From Vibrio cyclitrophicus (GTDB lineage Bacteria; Pseudomonadota; Gammaproteobacteria; Enterobacterales; Vibrionaceae), in assembly GCA_023206055.1 (NCBI GenBank), contig CP065367.1, positions 1,178,001 through 1,242,000 on the forward strand: a stretch of 64,000 nt of DNA, given 5' to 3'. The notes under the pieces were generated by a model. The model was not told the DNA's origin, searched no databases, and saw nothing but the letters and a program-made list of their open reading frames with translations. Shown one piece after another: positions 62,477 to 64,000 of this stretch (position 1 is the stretch's first letter; every line of letters starts with the position of its first letter). The position numbers and the translations under genes were made by a program.

Positions 62477-63268
62477 GTGAAGCAGATACCAAGACACCAG
62501 CAGATTGTAGACCTGGTTAAAACACAAGGATATGTGAGTACCGATGAGCTCGTTGAAAAGTTCGATGTCAGCCCACAAACCATAAGACGAGACCTCAACG
62601 AACTGGCCGATGGCAACAAAATCCGTCGCTATCATGGTGGTGCTACGATTCCTTTAAGCTCAGAAAACACCTCGTATAACACGCGTAAAGCGCTTAATTT
62701 CAACGAAAAAGACGTGATCGCCGACGAACTGGTTAAGCACATCCCAGATGGTGCGACTTTGTTTGTTGATATCGGTACCACACCAGAATCAGTTGCACGT
62801 GCACTCAACAAAAATCACAAACAGTTAAGAGTCGTCACCAACAACATTAACGTGGCGAGCATCCTTCTGCCGAATCCTGAGATAAAGGTTATCTTGGCGG
62901 GTGGCGAAGTAAGAAACCGCGACGGCGGTATTGTCGGTGAAGCGACACTCGATTTCGTAAAGCAATTCCGTCTTGATTTCGGCATATTGGGGATCAGTGG
63001 TATCGACTTTGATGGCTCACTGCTCGATTTTGACTATCACGAAGTTCGAGTGAAACAAGCCATCATCGAGAACAGCCGCAGCATCTTCTTAGCCGTTGAC
63101 CACACAAAGTTTGGCCGCAATGCGATGGTTAAACTCGGCAATATCTCCCAGGCGCATATGGTGTTTACCAACAAACAGCCACCAGAAGAGATTCTGAACA
63201 TCCTTAAAGATTCAGCAATTCCGTTAGAAATTATCGATACTGCTCAGCCTTCAACTTCAGGCGAATAG
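62477..63268 (+). CDS. glpR: Glycerol-3-phosphate regulon repressor
   Basis: The 263-residue DeoR-family repressor has HTH GYVSTDELVEKFDVSPQTIRRDLNELADGNKIRRYHGGATI, matching E. coli GlpR, and a C-terminal sugar-phosphate domain (DGATLFVDIGTTPESVARAL, GDFDGSLLDFDYHEVRVKQAII-like). The start is GTG 62477. Its inducer in E. coli is glycerol-3-P. It lies between glpK and glpD with terminators on both sides, so it is probably its own transcript. The 275-bp gap before it has no gene. Confidence 0.92.
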   Translation: MKQIPRHQQIVDLVKTQGYVSTDELVEKFDVSPQTIRRDLNELADGNKIRRYHGGATIPLSSENTSYNTRKALNFNEKDVIADELVKHIPDGATLFVDIGTTPESVARALNKNHKQLRVVTNNINVASILLPNPEIKVILAGGEVRNRDGGIVGEATLDFVKQFRLDFGILGISGIDFDGSLLDFDYHEVRVKQAIIENSRSIFLAVDHTKFGRNAMVKLGNISQAHMVFTNKQPPEEILNILKDSAIPLEIIDTAQPSTSGE

Positions 63269-63337
63269 CCTCTGCTAATCCAAGCTAGATTAAGTTGAGC
63301 TAAATTAAGTAAAGCTCTCTCATTCATTGAGCAATCA

Positions 63338-63383
63338 AAGCCAGATCTATTGATAAAACACTTTATCGATAGCTGGCTTTTTT
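63338..63383 (+). terminator. Terminator of glpR
   Basis: AAAGCCAG/CTGGCTTT outer arms and CTATTGATAAA/TTTATCGATAG inner arms, then six T. Confidence 0.88.
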
Positions 63384-63449
63384 AGTAACTGAACCAACAA
63401 TACTTGATCCCTGTTCGTGTCACTTCTATGCTCGAATAAGTTTTATTTG

Positions 63450-63480
63450 AACCTCTGCTTTCATAAGCAGAGGTTTTTTT
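63450..63480 (+). terminator. Second hairpin terminator between glpR and glpD
   Basis: AACCTCTGCTT (63450-63460), loop TCAT, AAGCAGAGGTT (63465-63475), followed by T's. It lies about 70 bp downstream of the first terminator. The glpD promoter must lie at 63480-63597. Confidence 0.85.
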
Positions 63481-63505
63481 ATGCTCAAATCACATAAAAC
63501 GCGCA

Positions 63506-63539
63506 TAAACGAAAATAATAAATGACCGCAAACGAAAGT
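63506..63539. promoter_or_regulatory. GlpR-like half-sites before glpD
   Basis: TAAACGAAAAT (63506-63516) and CAAACGAAAGT (63529-63539) resemble the reverse complement of the glpF site (AAACGAACATT). They are candidate GlpR half-sites for glpD. Confidence 0.45.
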
Positions 63540-63597
63540 TAAGATAGGATTCACTTATGTTCTAAAATGCTCGTTCGCTCAGCAAGAGGTCAAAATC

Positions 63598-64000
63598 ATG
63601 AGTGCTCAACAAAATAATTCAAACAACAGTACATCTTCCACTTTAGACTTGATCGTGATTGGCGGCGGCATCAATGGTGCAGGCATCGCGGCAGATGCAG
63701 CAGGTCGTGGTCTCAACGTTGGCTTATACGAAGCAAATGACTTTGCTTCTGCTACTTCATCTGCAAGTTCAAAACTGATCCACGGTGGTTTACGTTACCT
63801 TGAACATTACGAGTTTCGTTTGGTTTCGGAAGCGCTTGCAGAACGCGAAGTATTGTTAAGAAAAGCACCTCATGTTGCTCAGCCAATGCGTTTCCGTTTA
63901 CCTCATCGACCATTTTTACGCCCAGCTTGGATGATCCGCTGTGGCCTATTCCTTTACGATAACTTGGGTAAACGCACCACACTTCCCGGAAGTAAAACGG
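63598..64000 (+). CDS. glpD: Aerobic glycerol-3-phosphate dehydrogenase, 3' end outside window
   Basis: This FAD-dependent membrane-associated dehydrogenase oxidises sn-glycerol-3-P to dihydroxyacetone phosphate and feeds electrons to quinones. Visible residues 1-134 include a short polar N-terminus (MSAQQNNSNNSTSSTLDL), FAD motif DLIVIGGGINGAGIAADAAGRG, YEANDFASATSSASSKLIHGGLRYLEHYEF and LPHRPFLRPAWMIRCGLFLYD. AGAGGT lies 9 bases before the ATG. The frame is open at the window end. Confidence 0.95.
   Translation, partial: MSAQQNNSNNSTSSTLDLIVIGGGINGAGIAADAAGRGLNVGLYEANDFASATSSASSKLIHGGLRYLEHYEFRLVSEALAEREVLLRKAPHVAQPMRFRLPHRPFLRPAWMIRCGLFLYDNLGKRTTLPGSKT

Overview
The window looks like a piece of a Vibrio chromosome, probably of the V. 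splendidus clade and possibly the second chromosome. The grounds are gene content and protein style: MalT-type maltodextrin genes, paired L-ascorbate/2,3-diketogulonate genes, ACR3, PACE and the glp genes. This assignment is an inference from recognised protein families and no database was searched. I saw no tRNA, rRNA, insertion sequence, prophage or CRISPR array. The first gene (GH13 amylase) and the last (glpD) run off the window.

Layout. (1) 1-10.9 kb is a maltodextrin/glycogen block: cytoplasmic-type amylase, lipoprotein pullulanase, malM, lamB and a glgX-type debranching enzyme. The lamB/glgX gap carries three MalT-box-like sites. (2) 11-21.6 kb is mostly housekeeping: a membrane GGDEF gene split by a three-copy 7-bp repeat, a TrmK-like methyltransferase, an acyltransferase, fpr plus a DUF1971 protein, D-lactate dehydrogenase, a patatin phospholipase, catalase and glycerate kinase. 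(3) 22.0-32.2 kb is a long plus-strand operon for 2,3-diketo-L-gulonate/L-xylulose use: reductase, TRAP transporter, kinase, decarboxylase, two epimerases, a HAD phosphatase, a YiaL protein, its own IclR regulator and an unassigned dimeric-barrel protein. (4) 32.2-44.1 kb holds a FucP-like permease, a small rpe/HAD operon and the L-ascorbate PTS (ula) operon on the minus strand, with divergent ulaR and ulaG. Four ula genes have a second copy in the block-3 operon. (5) 44.3-56.1 kb contains secreted or unknown proteins, an oxidoreductase/monooxygenase pair with a LysR regulator, YcaQ, FrnE, a Cof phosphatase and a GT2-START-glycine-zipper gene group. (6) 56.2-59.3 kb has arsR-acr3 and a LysR-PACE efflux pair. 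(7) 59.7-64 kb is glpF-glpK-glpR-glpD.

How it works together. Block 3 would import non-phosphorylated diketogulonate through TRAP, reduce it to 3-keto-L-gulonate, phosphorylate it, decarboxylate it to L-xylulose-5-P and epimerise that to D-xylulose-5-P. Block 4 imports ascorbate as ascorbate-6-P through a fused IIC-IIB plus IIA, opens the lactone with UlaG and uses its own copies of the same decarboxylase and epimerases. The cell could therefore use both reduced vitamin C and its oxidation product. Operator-like repeats support separate control: an IclR-type palindrome in front of block 3 and a three-copy UlaR-type repeat between ulaA and ulaR.

The most striking single observation is the heptanucleotide repeat in the GGDEF gene. 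Three copies break the frame, and removing exactly one copy restores a 601-codon reading frame. A second, seven-copy heptamer repeat lies 5.7 kb away between pulA and malM.
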